A stretch of DNA of 64,000 bases, from assembly GCA_016935985.1 (NCBI GenBank), contig JAFGPW010000004.1:62001-126000 (forward strand), in the 5' to 3' direction. Shown piece after piece: positions 9,170 to 17,200 of the stretch. The DNA comes from Candidatus Woesearchaeota archaeon (GTDB lineage Archaea > Nanobdellota > Nanobdellia > Woesearchaeales > JAFGPW01). Each line of letters begins with the position of its first letter. Position 1 is the first letter of the stretch. A model generated the notes under the pieces. That model was not told where the DNA came from. It ran no database searches and worked only from the letters and a program-made list of their open reading frames with translations. A program made the position numbers and the translations under genes.

Positions 9170-9538
9170 ATGACGATCGAGTGGCTTCAGGTGGTCCAGC
9201 TGGTGTTCGGGATACTCTTCGCCCTCCTCGTCCCGGGGTATCTTGTCGTGATGATTTTTTTCAGATGGGTCGGTCCGATCCAGAAGGTCGCCCTCGCGAT
9301 GCTCATCAGCGTCATCATGACGACGTTGATAGGGATCTTCCTCGGTTATAATAGGGAAAGGGCGTCTGTCACAGGCGGGATCACGACCGCGAATGTCTGG
9401 AAGGTCCAACTCGTCATCAGCGCCATCTTGCTGGTGGTGGTGCTCATCCTGTATCTCCCCCGACAGATGGGCAGTGGTGTGGGTAGCCTGAAACAGGAGA
9501 GAGTCGAACATGGGAAAAGGCAGAAGAGGACGGGATGA
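9170..9538 (+). CDS. DUF1616-like small membrane protein
   Basis: A 122-residue protein with three predicted membrane helices (about residues 8-30, 38-58 and 78-97). The LFALLVPGYLVVMIFF stretch and following helix resemble the start of DUF1616 proteins, which in archaea are often found with archaeosortases and surface glycosylation. The C-terminal tail is basic. The archaeosortase starts inside its last codons (overlap about 29 bases), so the two are probably co-translated. Family assignment is by pattern only and the function is unknown. Confidence 0.6.
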   Translation: MTIEWLQVVQLVFGILFALLVPGYLVVMIFFRWVGPIQKVALAMLISVIMTTLIGIFLGYNRERASVTGGITTANVWKVQLVISAILLVVVLILYLPRQMGSGVGSLKQERVEHGKRQKRTG

Positions 9539-10571
9539 GCATAGGGTGACCGGATGGATCAGGAGGCACCTCTCAGAGAATAGGGGATTATCCCAGTTCT
9601 ACCTCAAGACGATCGTTTTCTTCGGTTCCTTGTTCTTCCTCTCCCTGTTCATCATGCTCTATTTCAGGCATACAACCTTTTTCATCAAGTACCTCAAGAT
9701 ACCTGTCGAATTCTATATCCCTTGGCTCATCGGGCTGAACAAGGGAAAACTCATCAACAGCTTTATATTCATACTCATAGCATTTATCATCTTCATCAAG
9801 GATAGGCTCAAGGAACTGAAGACTTATCCCTTCCAGTGGCGCGCTTCCGCCGCTCTCCTTACAGCGAGTATAGTATTCTTAGTTGGGCATTATTATTTCA
9901 AGTTTCTCATTAAGGTGAACCTTGCGTACTATAGCGCGATCCCGGTGACGACAACGTTCATCAAGTATCTCCTTGAGGGCATGTTCGTCATCCTCCTCGG
10001 CCTTGCTGTATACGGCTGGCCGTTCGTCAGGGACCTCTTCGGCCGGTTCTGGAAGACCATGGCGGTCTTTTCAGGCATATTCGTGGTCTATTATTTCATA
10101 GTGGAATGGTTCCAATCGATCTGGTCGTACCTCAGCCTCTTCGTCGCGAAGACCCTGGCGTTCCTGCTCGGCCTGAGCTTCCAGGATATCGTTCTCCGTG
10201 CGACCTACGGCGGATCGACGATCCTGGGTGCAGCTGGATTCGTGGTCGGCATCAGCAAGGAATGCTCAGGCATCGACTCGCTCATGCTCTTCATCTCGCT
10301 CTACATCTTCATCTGGGTGCTCAACTGGAAGGATCTCGACAGGAAGCGGATGGCGATCCTGTTCGTTCCCGGCGTCATCATGACGGTCGCGTACAACATC
10401 CTGCGCGTCTACCTGCTGATGCTCGTTGGAATACTTTATGACCCTGAGTTCGCGATTGACACCTTCCACACCAACATAGGATGGGTATTATTCCTGCTCG
10501 TCTTCTTCGTTTTCTGGCATTTCGGCAGCAGGTGGGTATACATCACAAACCGGAAGACCGGCGAGAAATGA
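9510..10571 (+). CDS. Archaeosortase/exosortase-family transpeptidase
   Basis: A 353-residue polytopic membrane protein. It carries the three residues that define the exosortase/archaeosortase family: Cys252 in KECSGID, Arg299 in NILRVYL and His320 in FHTNIGW, each at a membrane boundary. Family members cut a C-terminal tripartite signal and join the new end to a lipid or other anchor. Its neighbours (DUF1616-like protein, deacetylase, FemAB-like protein, lipid-linked sugar transferase) form an archaeal counterpart to bacterial exosortase/EPS loci. No substrate with a recognisable sorting signal is encoded in this window. Confidence 0.88.
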   Translation: MGKGRRGRDEHRVTGWIRRHLSENRGLSQFYLKTIVFFGSLFFLSLFIMLYFRHTTFFIKYLKIPVEFYIPWLIGLNKGKLINSFIFILIAFIIFIKDRLKELKTYPFQWRASAALLTASIVFLVGHYYFKFLIKVNLAYYSAIPVTTTFIKYLLEGMFVILLGLAVYGWPFVRDLFGRFWKTMAVFSGIFVVYYFIVEWFQSIWSYLSLFVAKTLAFLLGLSFQDIVLRATYGGSTILGAAGFVVGISKECSGIDSLMLFISLYIFIWVLNWKDLDRKRMAILFVPGVIMTVAYNILRVYLLMLVGILYDPEFAIDTFHTNIGWVLFLLVFFVFWHFGSRWVYITNRKTGEK

Positions 10572-10586
10572 GGTGCGGACCGGAGG

Positions 10587-11405
10587 TCAACCGGACGCAG
10601 ACCTCTTCAGACGCTTGGTCGATGACAGCAGCAGGTGGTGGATACTGTACACGAGCATGAATACCAGAAAGGCGCTCAAGGGGACGTCGAGAAGGAACAC
10701 GCCGGTGAGCGTGAAGCAGAGCACGAGCACGAACCGGAAATAGGAATGGCGTTCATCATAGAGATTCTTCCTGAGAGGAAATCCGAGCTTTCGGGTCCCA
10801 TATTCTATGGTATAGAAGGCCGAAACCCCACACAGGGCTGTAATGACGAGGGATGCATGATAGGCCGGCAATGTCGAGAAGAGCCATGCGTACGGCGCGT
10901 ACCCTTTCAGCACGCGCAACGTGAAGAAGGTGACGACCCGCAGCGCGCCGTTCAGGCAACCGTGGATGAAGAATATTAAGAGCACGATGAGATAATAGGC
11001 CTGCATCGCTCTCGGGAACCAGCCTCTAAGACCAACCATGACGATTCCGACAAGGGCAATGCGGATGCAGATGCCTGCGATTGAAAGCCAGAGAGGGATT
11101 TCCTCCTGATAGACGGTGTTCATGGCATCCCTCCATTCGAGACGTGATCCGATAGTGTCGGTGAAGATGTACCCGGCTTCGTAGAGTACGGCAAAGGTGA
11201 GGATGCCAATCGCCAGCCTCACGTAGATTAGCGCTTCAGCGTAGGTCTGCCCGACGAGCAGCGCGTATGCAGGGACCCATAGGTACATGAGGACAAGCAG
11301 CGAGAAATACCTGATTGAGCTCGAGAGGTTCGTGAGACCGAATCGCAGCACCTCCCTCCGTACCGCATACCACAAGGGGATGAAGAATTCTAGCTTAGAT
11401 GCCAT
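10587..11405 (-). CDS. UbiA-like prenyltransferase-type membrane protein
   Basis: About 272 residues with seven to nine hydrophobic helices. The segment YEAGYIFTDTIGSRLEWRD resembles the first aspartate-rich loop of UbiA-family prenyltransferases, though a canonical NDxxD is not intact. The gene follows a HAD-phosphatase gene and overlaps its end by 11 bases. In bacteria, HAD and UbiA domains are often fused in this same order. An inferred role is transfer of a polyprenyl group, for example making polyprenyl-phosphate sugars, with the HAD partner removing a phosphate. The start at 11405 is preferred because it avoids a longer overlap. Confidence 0.55.
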   Translation of the reverse strand: MASKLEFFIPLWYAVRREVLRFGLTNLSSSIRYFSLLVLMYLWVPAYALLVGQTYAEALIYVRLAIGILTFAVLYEAGYIFTDTIGSRLEWRDAMNTVYQEEIPLWLSIAGICIRIALVGIVMVGLRGWFPRAMQAYYLIVLLIFFIHGCLNGALRVVTFFTLRVLKGYAPYAWLFSTLPAYHASLVITALCGVSAFYTIEYGTRKLGFPLRKNLYDERHSYFRFVLVLCFTLTGVFLLDVPLSAFLVFMLVYSIHHLLLSSTKRLKRSASG

Positions 11406-11970
11406 TCTTGACCTCGACGGTTGCATCCATCATCTCCTTAGTCTTGGGTTCGGTGATGAAATCATCGTTGTAGTAGATATGGCGGACCCCTTTCTCCTTC
11501 GTGATGTATCTCATCTTGAAATCCCCATAGGTATCCTTAGTGATTCCTGCGATCCTCCCTTTCGAATAGGAGAATTCTGTGCTGATTACGGTTGTGAAAC
11601 CGAAAAGCTTCCCGATTTCCTTCGCTGGAATTTCAGTGCAGCCGGTGAGGAGGACCGCCCCTCTCGCCTTGGTTTTCATCAGCCGCGTCCCCAAGGCGGT
11701 GAGGCGAGCCAGGAACAACCCCCGATACGATTCCTGGTAGTAGCAGACAAGATCGTCCCTCACCAATCCTCGGAATAGCAGGGTTATGAGCAGGCTCCTC
11801 CCTCTGGCGTTGGTGCCGAACCCTAAGGAATACGCGAGCTTGTGCGCAAGTCTGCCGAGCCAATACCTTAGCCACATCCGGCGCGATTGCAGGTACCCAA
11901 AGATGAAGTCGAAGGTGCTGTTGAGGTGCGATAATGTGCCGTCGAGGTCATAGAAGCGTTTGATCGCCAT
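11395..11970 (-). CDS. HAD-superfamily phosphatase
   Basis: About 191 residues. Motif I is FYDLDGTLS (nucleophile Asp and acid/base Asp), motif II is probably LLTGCTE, and YYNDDFITEP near the end may supply the motif IV acidic residues. The layout is that of HAD class IB (phosphoserine phosphatase-like) enzymes. A TATA box (11991-12003, minus strand) centred 26 bases upstream supports a leaderless start at 11970. Its stop lies inside the start of the UbiA-like gene, so the two form a unit that may handle a phosphorylated prenyl or sugar intermediate. Confidence 0.75.
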   Translation of the reverse strand: MAIKRFYDLDGTLSHLNSTFDFIFGYLQSRRMWLRYWLGRLAHKLAYSLGFGTNARGRSLLITLLFRGLVRDDLVCYYQESYRGLFLARLTALGTRLMKTKARGAVLLTGCTEIPAKEIGKLFGFTTVISTEFSYSKGRIAGITKDTYGDFKMRYITKEKGVRHIYYNDDFITEPKTKEMMDATVEVKNGI

Positions 11971-11990
11971 GCGCATGAAGGAGCAGAAAC

Positions 11991-12003
11991 CCTATATAAA
12001 ACG
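11991..12003 (-). promoter_or_regulatory. TATA box of the HAD/UbiA-like pair
   Basis: On the minus strand CGTTTTATATAGG is centred about 26 bases before the ATG at 11970. Confidence 0.6.
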
Positions 12004-12011
12004 TACGGTTC

Positions 12012-12500
12012 TTAGCCCAGCGCCTGCCCTGCCACGAGGTCGAGCGTCTCGGGATCCGCCATGAACGCTTCCCTCTTGAGCTCCTCGATCGCGTAGTAGA
12101 CCTGCTTGGCCTTGATCGTGAAGCGCTCCTCCATCAGCTCCAGGAAGTCCTCGAGGTCGCGCAGGTGGACGAATACCCCCTCGAACATGAAGTCAAAGCC
12201 GTTGTTGATCTTGAGCACCGTGTTCGTGCGCTCCGACCTCGTCAGGAACTCGCGCACCCCGTCCCGGTCGCCCTTCCCCACCTTCACGCACACGGTCGCG
12301 ACCGTGTTGTAGCCCATCGAGGCGAAGTCGAGGAGCGCGACATGGCGGCGCACCAGCCCCGTGCCGAAGGCCTTGAGCCGGTCGTAGATCGTGGATATCG
12401 GGACATCGGTCCGCTTCGAGAGCGCGGTGAGCGACTGCCTGCCATCCTTCCTGAGGTGGCTGAGCAGCAAGAGGTCCTTCCGGGAAAGTCGCGTGTGCAT
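12012..12500 (-). CDS. Lrp/AsnC-family regulator
   Basis: A 162-residue protein. It has an N-terminal winged helix (LSRKDLLLLSHLRKDGRQSLTALSKRTDVPISTIYDRLKAF) and a C-terminal ligand-binding-type alpha/beta domain (VATVCVKV...FMFEGVFVHL). It is transcribed divergently from the AbrB-PhoU gene across a very AT-rich spacer, so it probably controls itself and possibly that neighbour. A related Lrp protein heads the cluster at 14783. Confidence 0.85.
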   Translation of the reverse strand: MHTRLSRKDLLLLSHLRKDGRQSLTALSKRTDVPISTIYDRLKAFGTGLVRRHVALLDFASMGYNTVATVCVKVGKGDRDGVREFLTRSERTNTVLKINNGFDFMFEGVFVHLRDLEDFLELMEERFTIKAKQVYYAIEELKREAFMADPETLDLVAGQALG

Positions 12501-12535
12501 GGTTTATATCACCTGGGAAGGAGGATGGCCCTCTC

Positions 12536-12606
12536 AAGATATATATTTCATCCTTATAGCTTATATATCAATATAGAATTATATACTATCGGCATATTTA
12601 TATAGG
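12536..12606. promoter_or_regulatory. AT-rich divergent promoter/operator region
   Basis: About 70 bases rich in TATATA stretches lie between the Lrp gene (minus) and the AbrB-PhoU gene (plus). CATATTTATATAGG at its right end is about 25-30 bases before the ATG at 12627. Positions 12568-12578 (TCAATATAGAA) match the core of the dyad motif found at 28584 and 39627. Confidence 0.55.
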
Positions 12607-12626
12607 AAAACAACATCACCTATCCC

Positions 12627-13532
12627 ATGAAGCGCAAGGTCATCCAGCTCGCGGGCTCCACGCTCGTGGTCTCCCTCCCGAACCGGTGGGCGCAGGCGCA
12701 CGGCGTCAGGAAGGGCGATGAGGTGGAGGTCGAGCCCGCGGGGAGCGTGCTGCGCATCGCCCTCGCCAGCAAGAGGACCGGGAAAGAGGCGAGGATCGAG
12801 GCCAAGGGAATCCGCCATGTCCTCAACAGGGCGGTGGGAGCGCTCTACAAGGCGGGCTATGACACGATCGAGATAGTGGCTGACGATCCCGAGCAGTTCT
12901 CCATCGTGCAGGCGACGGTGGGCAGGACCTGCATCGGCCTCGAGATCGTCGAGCAGGCGCAGAACCGGATGCTGCTGCGCATCCTCTCCTACCTCGACAG
13001 CACAGAGTTCGACACCGTGCTGCGCCGGCTCTTCCTCTCGCTCATGTCGATGGGGGAAGACCTGGTGCGCCACCTCGAGGCGGGCGACCGCAAGGGCCTG
13101 GAGAACGTCGCGCTCCGTGACGACAACAACAACAGGTATGCCGATTTCCTGCGCCGGGTCGCGAACCAGGATGCGCTCCCCCCGGGCCTGCTCCCCGGCC
13201 CGCTCTACTACCTTCTCGAGGAGCTCGAGCGGATCGGCGACTGCTACCGCGACATCGCGCGGTCGGCCGCAGGAGGGAAGGACATGCCCTCCTCCTGCCT
13301 CCCGACCCTCAGGCTGCTCAGCGTCCGGCTGCGCGCCTTCTACACGCTCTTCTACTCCTTCACCCTCGCTGAGGCGGAACGCTATGCTGAGGGACGGGCC
13401 ACGCTCTCGGTCGGGATCGGGAAGGCGATCGCCGCGGCGCCGAAACAGGATATCCCGGCGCTCGCCCGATGCGTCGTCCTCGAGGCGGCGCTCCACGACA
13501 TGGCAGGCGCCCTGATGACGATCCGGCTGTAG
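12627..13532 (+). CDS. AbrB-PhoU domain phosphate-type regulator
   Basis: A 301-residue protein. The first ~45 residues (KVIQLAGSTLVVSLPNRWAQ...GDEVEVEP) are a SpoVT/AbrB swapped-hairpin DNA-binding fold. The rest is helical in the manner of PhoU repeats (RDDNNNRYADFLRRV, LEELERIGDCYRDIA). Archaeal AbrB-PhoU proteins are annotated as phosphate-uptake regulators, but no Pst transporter genes lie nearby, so the target is open. The likely regulatory partner is the divergent Lrp gene. Confidence 0.8.
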   Translation: MKRKVIQLAGSTLVVSLPNRWAQAHGVRKGDEVEVEPAGSVLRIALASKRTGKEARIEAKGIRHVLNRAVGALYKAGYDTIEIVADDPEQFSIVQATVGRTCIGLEIVEQAQNRMLLRILSYLDSTEFDTVLRRLFLSLMSMGEDLVRHLEAGDRKGLENVALRDDNNNRYADFLRRVANQDALPPGLLPGPLYYLLEELERIGDCYRDIARSAAGGKDMPSSCLPTLRLLSVRLRAFYTLFYSFTLAEAERYAEGRATLSVGIGKAIAAAPKQDIPALARCVVLEAALHDMAGALMTIRL

Positions 13533-13587
13533 CCCATTCCATCGGCGCGCCGCATCATGGAACATCCTTCCGGAACGCCGCCGCTAC

Positions 13588-13598
13588 GCTTATATAGG
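13588..13598 (+). promoter_or_regulatory. TATA box before the zinc ribbon gene
   Basis: GCTTATATAGG lies about 55 bases before the GTG start at 13650, implying a leader of about 30 bases. Confidence 0.5.
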
Positions 13599-13649
13599 CG
13601 AAGGCAGGCCGGGGACCCATAGCGACGGCAGGGCCGAGGGACGATATAC

Positions 13650-13856
13650 GTGAGGAAGCGCAGCGACGGGACGATAAGGGTTCTTCCGAGCTTGCCTGAC
13701 TTCCGGCCCCTGTTCACCTGCAAGAAGTGCGGGTCGAACATCTTCACCATGGCGGTCTCCGGCCAGGTCTACGAGCGGATGGGCAACGACCGGCACCTGC
13801 TCTGCGCCCACTGCCAGACGCTCAACCAGGCGGTCGAGCAGCCGCGCAACTTCTAG
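13650..13856 (+). CDS. Small zinc-ribbon protein
   Basis: A 68-residue protein starting at a GTG. Two CxxC pairs (FTCKKCGSN and LLCAHCQTL, about 30 residues apart) form a likely zinc ribbon. Nothing else is recognisable. It lies between an AbrB-PhoU regulator and a nuclease-like gene, with its own TATA box. Confidence 0.6.
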   Translation: MRKRSDGTIRVLPSLPDFRPLFTCKKCGSNIFTMAVSGQVYERMGNDRHLLCAHCQTLNQAVEQPRNF

Positions 13857-13880
13857 CCCCACTGGACTTCCTGCCGCAGG

Positions 13881-13889
13881 GCTTTTATC
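13881..13889 (+). promoter_or_regulatory. TATA box of the RNase H-fold nuclease gene
   Basis: GCTTTTATC is centred about 28 bases before the ATG at 13913, which fixes that start as leaderless. Confidence 0.6.
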
Positions 13890-13912
13890 CCTCCCGGAAC
13901 ATTTCCGGACGC

Positions 13913-14665
13913 ATGCTCGAGCGCTGCTTCCTCTTCCTCGACCGCATCGGCCCTGAGGGCGACCTCCTCATCAGGCGGCAGGGCATCCCTGATTGGGAGT
14001 CGTTCCTCGCGGCGCAGCGCGTCAGGGGCATCTCGAAGACGAGGAAGCTCTTCTACGACCGGCGGCTCCGCGAGGCGCAAGGGGCGCTCGCCGACGGCGA
14101 TTCGCACCACTTCTCGGCACGCCTGCCGCCGAAGGAGCGCTGGCGGCTGTGGGAGCCGTTCAGGAGGAAGGCCGTGTTCCTCGACATCGAGACCTCGGAG
14201 CACTACGGCGACATCACGGTCCTCGGCATCTCGGACGGCGAGCGCACGCGCCAGCTGGTCAAGGGAGCTGACCTCGACCCCAGCCTCCTCACTGAGGCGC
14301 TCGAGGGGGCCTCGCTCCTCGTCACCTACAACGGCGAGGGCTACGACCTTCGTGTCATCGAGCGTTACCACCCTGGTTGCCTTCCCGCCATCGGCCACCT
14401 CGACCTGCGCTTCGCCTGCCAGCAGGCAGGATTCGTCGGCGGGCTGAAGGCGGTCGAGCGCCAGCTCGGCATCGTGCGCGACCCCGACCTCGACCTCATG
14501 GTGGGCGAGGATGCCATCTATCTCTGGAACGCCTTTCTCGCGACGCGGAAAGCGGACTACCTCGAGCGCCTGCTCGCCTACAACCGCGCCGACTGCGAGA
14601 ACCTGCTGCCGATAGCGGAGCGCGTCTGCGCGATGCTCGCGGAAAAAGACGCGCCTGCACGCTGA
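13913..14665 (+). CDS. RNase H-fold DEDD exonuclease-like protein
   Basis: About 250 residues. The last ~190 carry the DEDD acidic pattern of the RNase H-like exonuclease group (PF13482/YprB type): VFLDIETSE, LVTYNGEGYDL, LDLRFACQ and YNRADCENL. It should degrade or trim nucleic acid 3' to 5' using two metal ions. The N-terminal 60 residues are basic and could bind nucleic acid. It is monocistronic with its own promoter, and its biological substrate is unknown. Confidence 0.75.
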   Translation: MLERCFLFLDRIGPEGDLLIRRQGIPDWESFLAAQRVRGISKTRKLFYDRRLREAQGALADGDSHHFSARLPPKERWRLWEPFRRKAVFLDIETSEHYGDITVLGISDGERTRQLVKGADLDPSLLTEALEGASLLVTYNGEGYDLRVIERYHPGCLPAIGHLDLRFACQQAGFVGGLKAVERQLGIVRDPDLDLMVGEDAIYLWNAFLATRKADYLERLLAYNRADCENLLPIAERVCAMLAEKDAPAR

Positions 14666-14691
14666 CCCTGTTGTCTGGACCGCGACAGCGC

Positions 14692-14701
14692 AGCATTATA
14701 G
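14692..14701 (+). promoter_or_regulatory. Promoter of the 14783 Lrp/AAA+ cluster
   Basis: GCATTATAGG lies about 85 bases before the ATG at 14783. It is the only TATA-like element I see ahead of the cluster until 20356, so it probably drives 14783 to 20322. Confidence 0.45.
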
Positions 14702-14782
14702 GGAAAATCGCCGCTCCTTCTGCCATGATTTCCGGACCGCGCACAGCGGTTCCGGCACCAGCGCATCAGCAGGGGACACCAC

Positions 14783-15262
14783 ATGGCACGCCCGCCCACC
14801 GACGCGGACCTCAGGATCATCGCGATGCTGCGCAAGGACGCGCGCCAGCCGCTCGCGCGGATCGCGGAAGCGACCGGCGTCCCGGTCTCGACGGTGTACG
14901 ACCGCATCAAGGCGCACGAGAAGACGCGCGCGTTCGTGAAGAAGCACACCACGATCGTCGACTTCCCGAGGCTCGGGTACTCGATCAGGACGCTCGTGCT
15001 CGCGAAGGCGGCCGACCGAAGCCGGCTGCGCGCGTTCGCGCAAGCGCATCCGAACGTCAACACCTGCTATGTGGTCTCCGGCGCGTACGACCTCGCGCTC
15101 GAGTGCGTGTTCCGCTACATGCACGAGTACCAGTCGTTCATCGACGGGCTCGCGAAACGGGCGACGCGGCACGAGATCCTCTACATCGCCGATGAGCCGA
15201 AGAAGGAGACGTTCCTCTCCTCGCTCGAGGAGGCGGGGAGTGACGATCAGGACAGGGGGTAA
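14783..15262 (+). CDS. Lrp/AsnC-family regulator heading the AAA+ cluster
   Basis: A 159-residue protein with the same layout as the one at 12012: a winged helix (DADLRIIAMLRKDARQPLARIAEATGVPVSTVYDRIKAH) and a C-terminal effector domain (NTCYVVSGAYDLALECVFRY). The next gene starts five bases after its stop, so the regulator is the first cistron of the unrecognised cluster and probably regulates it. The two Lrp proteins are close paralogues, which suggests duplication within this neighbourhood. Confidence 0.85.
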   Translation: MARPPTDADLRIIAMLRKDARQPLARIAEATGVPVSTVYDRIKAHEKTRAFVKKHTTIVDFPRLGYSIRTLVLAKAADRSRLRAFAQAHPNVNTCYVVSGAYDLALECVFRYMHEYQSFIDGLAKRATRHEILYIADEPKKETFLSSLEEAGSDDQDRG

Positions 15263-15267
15263 GCACC

Positions 15268-15789
15268 ATGGGAGAGAAGAAAGGAGCATGGAAGAAAGTG
15301 GTCATCGGGACCGCGGCCGTCGGCACGCTCATGTGGGCCGCCGACCGGTATGACATCACGGCAAGGATCGGTGACGCGTGGGAGGGAACGAAGGCGTATG
15401 TCGTCGACGTCCTCACGACCGACCCGGCGGAGGCCGGCGTCGGATACCTCGGCGAGCTGAAGGAGGAGCAGAGCCTCGCGCCATACGAGAAGGACATCGC
15501 GTCGACCGTCCTCGGGGCGACCGCGATGCTCCGGGACAGCGCCCAGGCGGGCGTCATCAACGGCCTGCTGGCGATCCAGCCCTATGAGACGAGGAAGGGC
15601 ATCGTCCAGGGCCAGGCGCTCGAGCTCGAGCTCGGCGACCAGGTCGACCTCTCTGGCCTGCTCGAGCGGAACATCGGGAGGAACATCGGGCTCGTCCCTG
15701 ATGACAAGAAGACACTCTGGCAGAAATTGAAGGAGATGCCGGCAAAGGCCTACGACTGGGGCGCTGCCCAGTACCACAAGGTGTTCTAG
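15268..15789 (+). CDS. Unknown membrane-associated protein of the AAA+ cluster
   Basis: 173 residues with a basic N terminus and one hydrophobic stretch (about residues 10-27, KVVIGTAAVGTLMWAADRY). A long, mostly helical polar region follows. I recognise no family. It sits between the Lrp regulator and another small membrane-associated gene with almost no spacing, so it belongs to one operon and may anchor the complex to the membrane. Confidence 0.65.
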   Translation: MGEKKGAWKKVVIGTAAVGTLMWAADRYDITARIGDAWEGTKAYVVDVLTTDPAEAGVGYLGELKEEQSLAPYEKDIASTVLGATAMLRDSAQAGVINGLLAIQPYETRKGIVQGQALELELGDQVDLSGLLERNIGRNIGLVPDDKKTLWQKLKEMPAKAYDWGAAQYHKVF

Positions 15790-15790
15790 G

Positions 15791-16066
15791 ATGGGCAGCG
15801 GACTCAAGCTCCAGGGCAGCGACCTCATCGTCGAGCCGGTCTGGTGGAGGAACATCAAGCGCGTGGCGTACGGCGCGGGCATGCTCGCGCTCGGCTACCT
15901 CGCGGGGCGGGGGTGCTCCGGGTGCTCGGCAGAGGCGGCGGCGATGCCGTACCGCGACGGGCAGCACTACGAGGCGCCGCTCGGGCGGCAGCCGACGATG
16001 CCCGCGCGGAAGGGCTCGGCGCTCGAGGCGATCCTCGAGCGGACGACAGACACCTATCAAAGATGA
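15791..16066 (+). CDS. Small single-helix protein of the AAA+ cluster
   Basis: 91 residues. A central hydrophobic segment (VAYGAGMLALGYLAG) is followed by the cysteine pair CSGC and a polar tail. The start is one base after the previous stop. No family is recognised. The pattern suggests a small membrane protein whose cysteines could bind metal or pair. Confidence 0.55.
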   Translation: MGSGLKLQGSDLIVEPVWWRNIKRVAYGAGMLALGYLAGRGCSGCSAEAAAMPYRDGQHYEAPLGRQPTMPARKGSALEAILERTTDTYQR

Positions 16067-16109
16067 TACCAAGGAACCATCCGACGGGACGGTCGGGGAG
16101 GGGAACAGG

Positions 16110-17153
16110 ATGAAGGATACCGATACAGCCATCGGGGAGGAAACGGAGGCCGGCGCGGAGAGCACGCTCCGGTCGCCGAAGGAGCGCAAGGAACGGCAGG
16201 ACCGAATCGAGCGCGATTTTGTGAATGTCGTGGTGAGCGACGTCGAGCAGAAGGTGAACAGCGTGCTTACGAGCCTCCAGAAACTCGAACAGGACCGCAT
16301 GTACTACGGTAAGGACACGAAGGACATGGGCCTCGTAGGGAAGACGTACAGCACGATCGCCTACAAGTACCTCGGCAGGACGCCTGAGCGGCTGATGCAG
16401 AAGGAGAAGAAGCTGCTCGACAGCATCGGCACGATCTTCGAGGACTCGATGAAGACGATCGAGGACCGGCTCTTCGACCAGGGCGACGGGCTCTTCCAGA
16501 AGTACTTCACGGTCTGGGAGAAGCGCGACGCCGCGGTCGAGTTCATCGGCCTCGTGGAGGAGGAGATGGGGATCGTCGAGCAGGAGAAGACCGACCTCGT
16601 CGGCAGGTACCGCGGCACGCTCAGGGAGAAGGGGACTGCGATCCCGTCGGCATGGAAGCAGGAGACCTTCAAGGAGATCGGCCAGAAGCGGCAGTACCTG
16701 ATGGACCTGAAGAAGAAGCGGAACAAGGCCGACATCGCGCTGCGCCAGTACGACGCCGAGGTGCCGGCACGGGAGAACGAGATCAAGCTCTACGAGGGCG
16801 CGCTCGCCGAGATCCAGGACAAGTGGACCGACCTCCAGGAGCGCCTCGTCGGCTACACCGCCTCCTACGACATCTCGAACGTCATGACGCGAGTCGCGGG
16901 GGCCATGGGCAGGGTCCAGGCGCCGCTCGACCGCTACCAGAAGCTCCAGAAGTTCATCAACGAGGGGACGGTACGGGTCACCGACATCCTCGCGAGCGAC
17001 TTCTCCGGCATGCGCTCGAAGGATGCGCGGGTGGGAAGCCCGACGTACGAGATGGAGCGGTCGCTCGAGCGGATGGCGAACCGCGACGAGGAGCGCAAGC
17101 TTGGGACCGAGGACATCATGAAGAAGGTCAGGGAGGCGGAGATGTACGTCTGA
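16110..17153 (+). CDS. Coiled-coil protein of the AAA+ cluster
   Basis: 347 residues, almost wholly charged helix with heptad-like spacing (for example residues 20-65, 150-260), no transmembrane segment and no recognisable enzyme motif. A GGGGAGGGGAACAGG ribosome site precedes the ATG. Long helical hairpins next to a Cdc48/Vps4-type AAA ATPase invite comparison with ESCRT-III or PspA-type polymer/remodeller pairs. That comparison rests on layout alone, not on sequence similarity I can show. Confidence 0.6.
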   Translation: MKDTDTAIGEETEAGAESTLRSPKERKERQDRIERDFVNVVVSDVEQKVNSVLTSLQKLEQDRMYYGKDTKDMGLVGKTYSTIAYKYLGRTPERLMQKEKKLLDSIGTIFEDSMKTIEDRLFDQGDGLFQKYFTVWEKRDAAVEFIGLVEEEMGIVEQEKTDLVGRYRGTLREKGTAIPSAWKQETFKEIGQKRQYLMDLKKKRNKADIALRQYDAEVPARENEIKLYEGALAEIQDKWTDLQERLVGYTASYDISNVMTRVAGAMGRVQAPLDRYQKLQKFINEGTVRVTDILASDFSGMRSKDARVGSPTYEMERSLERMANRDEERKLGTEDIMKKVREAEMYV

Positions 17154-17154
17154 A

Positions 17155-17179
17155 CCCCTTTTTCTTTTTCCTTCTCTAT
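17155..17179 (+). terminator. Pyrimidine/T-rich tract after the coiled-coil gene
   Basis: ACCCCTTTTTCTTTTTCCTTC immediately follows the stop at 17153. Archaeal termination uses such T tracts, so it may partly end transcription before the AAA+ gene. No TATA box follows it, so read-through is required for expression of the next genes. Confidence 0.4.
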
Positions 17180-17200
17180 TGCGAACGGCGGTGGACAACG

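Noticed and set aside
14377-15195. A 272-codon plus frame across the nuclease end and Lrp gene.
   Set aside because: Arg/Pro/Ala-rich shadow overlapping two genes with clear domains.
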